Position numbers and translations under genes: made by a program
Notes under the pieces: generated by a model
Databases searched by the model: none
Seen by the model: only the letters and a program-made list of their open reading frames with translations
What the model was told of the DNA's origin: nothing
Source: Solirubrobacterales bacterium
GTDB taxonomy: Bacteria > Actinomycetota > Thermoleophilia > Solirubrobacterales > Solirubrobacteraceae
Length of the DNA stretch: 5,738 nucleotides
Direction: 5' to 3'
Assembly (NCBI GenBank): GCA_025963955.1
Contig: JAOPZU010000101.1
Coordinates: forward strand, 1-5,738
Shown here: positions 3,903 to 5,738 of the stretch, one piece after another
Layout of the letters: each line of letters begins with the position of its first letter
How positions within the stretch are numbered: the stretch's first letter is position 1

Positions 3903-5738
3903 GTGGTCGGCAGCCGGGGACGAGCGCTGGTCGGGAGCCTCGTCGCCTCCGCCCTCGTGCTCGGCTCGGCCGCGCCCGCCGCGCCCGCCGCGTCCGCGCA
4001 GGACGGCCCGATCTGTCGCTCGAACGCCCGCTGCGACTTCAGCCAGGACGGGGTGGTGGACGTGCCGGAGGGGGTGCGGTCGCTCACGATCGTGGCAGTC
4101 GGGGCGCCGGGAGCCGGCTCACGACTGTCCTTGGTGAACCGCCCACCCAATGCTCGGTGCCTGCAGAACCCGTCCTGCGCGCGGCTGCTGGCCCCCGGCG
4201 GCCGCGGCGCCCGCGTCGAGGCCACGACCCCGGTCGTCCCGAACCAGCGCCTGTACGTGCACCTCGGACGCCCCGGGTTGGCCAGCGAGCAGGGGGCCCC
4301 GGGGGGCGGCGCCACCTGGGTCAGCGCAACCCCCGAGGAGCCTCGTCCAGGAGCGGACGCGCGGGTCGTCACGGCCGGTGGCGGCGGAGGCAGCTCGACC
4401 GCCGACTTCGGGGACAAGATCGCCGGCTCGCCCGGCGGGGACGCGGGGGAGCCGGGGTCCCCGCAGCCCTTCCTCCTGGGGGCGTTCGGCGTGGCCGACG
4501 ACGCCCGTGCCGGCCTCGGGGGCGGTCCAGGAACGACACACGCGGGCGGTAAAGCCGGCCGCTCGACCGCCACCCTCGGCGGGCAGCCACCGCAGGCCGG
4601 CGGCTTCGTCGCCGGTGCGCCGAGCCGGGCGTACAGCGGCGGCGGGGGCGACGGGATCTACGGCGGGGGGGCCGGCGGGGTCGGCTTCGACGGCCGGTTC
4701 AGCGCGCCCGGCGGTTCGGCCGGCGGAGGTGGCGGTGCCAGCGGCGTGGCCAACGGGGTCACGCTCGTTTCCCTCGGCCGCGCCACGACCGCGCCGAGCG
4801 CGTCGATCGTCTTCACCGGCCGGCCCGCTACGAGCAACCTGGACAAGGACAGCTTCGAGCTGTCCATCGGCGGCGAGGTCGTGGCGCGCGCCACGCAGCA
4901 GACGACCTACCGGCCCGCGGCCGCCACCCGCACCGACGAGATCAGCCTGCTCCTGGTCGGGGTCACGCCGGTGGGCCCGCGGCTGGCCGAGTACGCCAAG
5001 CTCGCGCCGACCGACCGGGCCGCCACCGTCCTGCGGGGCGGGGTGATGCGGATCACGAACCCGACCCGCCCGACCGTCCTGCTGTGCCTGAGCGGGCTTC
5101 ACCGCCCGAGCGTCGGCAACCACAGCGCGGTCACCGGAGGCTACGACGTGGTCTCGTTCGGCTTCGAGCGGTCCGAGCCCTGCTCGAAGGCGGTCACGCC
5201 GGTACCCGGGCTGACCGCCGAGATGCTGCCCAACGGTGGCCGGCCGCGTGACGTGCTGCGGATCGCGTGCCTCCGGCCCGGCGGCTGCAACGGGGTGGTC
5301 AGGGCCACCCAGGGGGAGCTGCACCAGCCCGTGGTCTTCCGGCTCGCAGCCAATCGCCAGGTCACCAAGACCCTCGATGGCTTCACGGAGACCCCCGTCC
5401 TCACCGTGAGCGAGTCCGGGTACGAGCCGGAGGACGGGCGGAAGATCACGCAGGGCCCGATCTCGGCAAAGAGCCAGGTCAAGACAGCACGCACGACCGC
5501 AATGGTTCAGGCGCGGACCGGCGGCGACGGCTGGGTCAAGGCCCTCGCGTTGGCCACCACGCCGATGTCCTCCGGGCCTTCCACGCCCCTGCCCCAGATC
5601 CTGGCGCCAGGCGCTTCCGAACCGCCGCCGCCCTTCGACCCGGGGACGCTCCCGCTGCCGACCCTCAGCCTCGGATGCCCGGCCACCGCGATCGCCGGCG
5701 CTGCGGTCCGGATCACCGGGAGCACGAGTACTCCGCTC
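3903..5738 (+). CDS. Exported glycine-rich protein with Ig-like region (gene continues past the right edge)
   Basis: The frame is open for 612 codons from GTG 3903 to the window end. The start is fixed by an in-frame TAG at 3891-3893 and an AGG site 8 nt upstream of the GTG. Residues 1-32 form a Sec signal peptide: Arg at 5 and 7, a hydrophobic core at 9-22, and an ASA site at 30-32 before Gln33. Residues 45-160 resemble the bacterial glycine-rich surface domain (VDVPEGVRSLTIVAVGAPG at 52-70, a ligand-free beta-strand pattern, then LYVHLGRPG at 117-125). Gly-rich loops follow at 158-164, 206-260 and 269-279. Residues 285-555 are non-glycine-rich and probably beta-sandwich. A Pro-rich linker (556-588) leads into LSLGCPATAIAGAAVRITGS (588-607), which looks like the first strands of an Ig-like domain. 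Cysteines recur as C-x5-C (38/44, 86/92, 456/462), suggesting small disulfide loops outside the cell. No enzyme motif is seen; a cell-surface or secreted structural or adhesive role is inferred. Confidence 0.85.
   Translation, partial: MVGSRGRALVGSLVASALVLGSAAPAAPAASAQDGPICRSNARCDFSQDGVVDVPEGVRSLTIVAVGAPGAGSRLSLVNRPPNARCLQNPSCARLLAPGGRGARVEATTPVVPNQRLYVHLGRPGLASEQGAPGGGATWVSATPEEPRPGADARVVTAGGGGGSSTADFGDKIAGSPGGDAGEPGSPQPFLLGAFGVADDARAGLGGGPGTTHAGGKAGRSTATLGGQPPQAGGFVAGAPSRAYSGGGGDGIYGGGAGGVGFDGRFSAPGGSAGGGGGASGVANGVTLVSLGRATTAPSASIVFTGRPATSNLDKDSFELSIGGEVVARATQQTTYRPAAATRTDEISLLLVGVTPVGPRLAEYAKLAPTDRAATVLRGGVMRITNPTRPTVLLCLSGLHRPSVGNHSAVTGGYDVVSFGFERSEPCSKAVTPVPGLTAEMLPNGGRPRDVLRIACLRPGGCNGVVRATQGELHQPVVFRLAANRQVTKTLDGFTETPVLTVSESGYEPEDGRKITQGPISAKSQVKTARTTAMVQARTGGDGWVKALALATTPMSSGPSTPLPQILAPGASEPPPPFDPGTLPLPTLSLGCPATAIAGAAVRITGSTSTPL

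Noticed and set aside
3788..3912. A third, tRNA-like gene: GCCGGCC (3788-3794) can pair over 7 bp with GGTCGGC (3905-3911), and GGTTCGATCC at 3893-3902 looks like a T-loop.
   Set aside because: The T-stem does not pair beyond one or two bases, its position does not fit the acceptor arms, no proper anticodon arm with U33 is found, and 125 nt is too long. The same bases act as ribosome-binding site and start of the exported protein gene.
3707..5324. Long minus-strand open frames (288 and 401 codons) opposite the exported protein, one of them covering tRNA-Glu.
   Set aside because: They are complements of GC3-rich codons with low-complexity composition and no recognisable domain; the plus-strand protein has a signal peptide and coherent domains.

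Overview
The window is very GC-rich, with G or C at nearly every third codon position. It has TANNNT-type -10 boxes, apparent leaderless starts, tRNAs without an encoded CCA, and a secreted glycine-rich protein with a C-x5-C-N-G type beta-sandwich motif. Together these suggest a high-GC actinobacterium, possibly of the Thermoleophilia/Solirubrobacterales type. The lineage is an inference from style, not a database match.

Left part (1-2430): the first 230 codons of an acyl-CoA dehydrogenase run leftwards off the window. Facing away from it, across a 129-bp divergent promoter region, is a two-gene rightward unit: a transglutaminase-like cysteine hydrolase followed 9 bp later by an atypical extended-SDR (NAD-dependent epimerase/dehydratase type) protein. 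Both divergent genes have a TANNNT box ending 6-7 nt before the ATG, which looks like a matched pair of leaderless promoters.

Middle part (2431-3768): a tRNA-Val(UAC) gene lies on the minus strand. It meets the SDR gene tail to tail with only 3 bp between them, and it sits 14 bp downstream of a minus-strand EamA/DMT-family 10-TM transporter gene. Upstream of the transporter is a 317-bp non-coding stretch full of dyad symmetry. It contains a long two-part hairpin, a 7-bp hairpin whose 5' arm can instead form 8 perfect base pairs with a segment next to the transporter start, a 10-bp direct repeat and a CCGCGG-centred palindrome. This is the best candidate in the window for an undescribed element, most likely a structured leader or operator region for the transporter. 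It is followed by a tRNA-Glu(UUC) gene on the plus strand with a clear TAGGAT box.

Right part (3769-5738): a 134-bp leader, then a large exported protein starting at a GTG and still open at the window end (612 codons seen). It has a Sec signal peptide, an N-terminal glycine-rich domain, a middle section with paired cysteines, a proline-rich linker and the apparent start of an Ig-like domain. No CRISPR array, insertion sequence, rRNA or phage gene was seen. The genes look like ordinary chromosomal content with no single shared pathway. The unusual features are in the non-coding DNA and in the exported protein.
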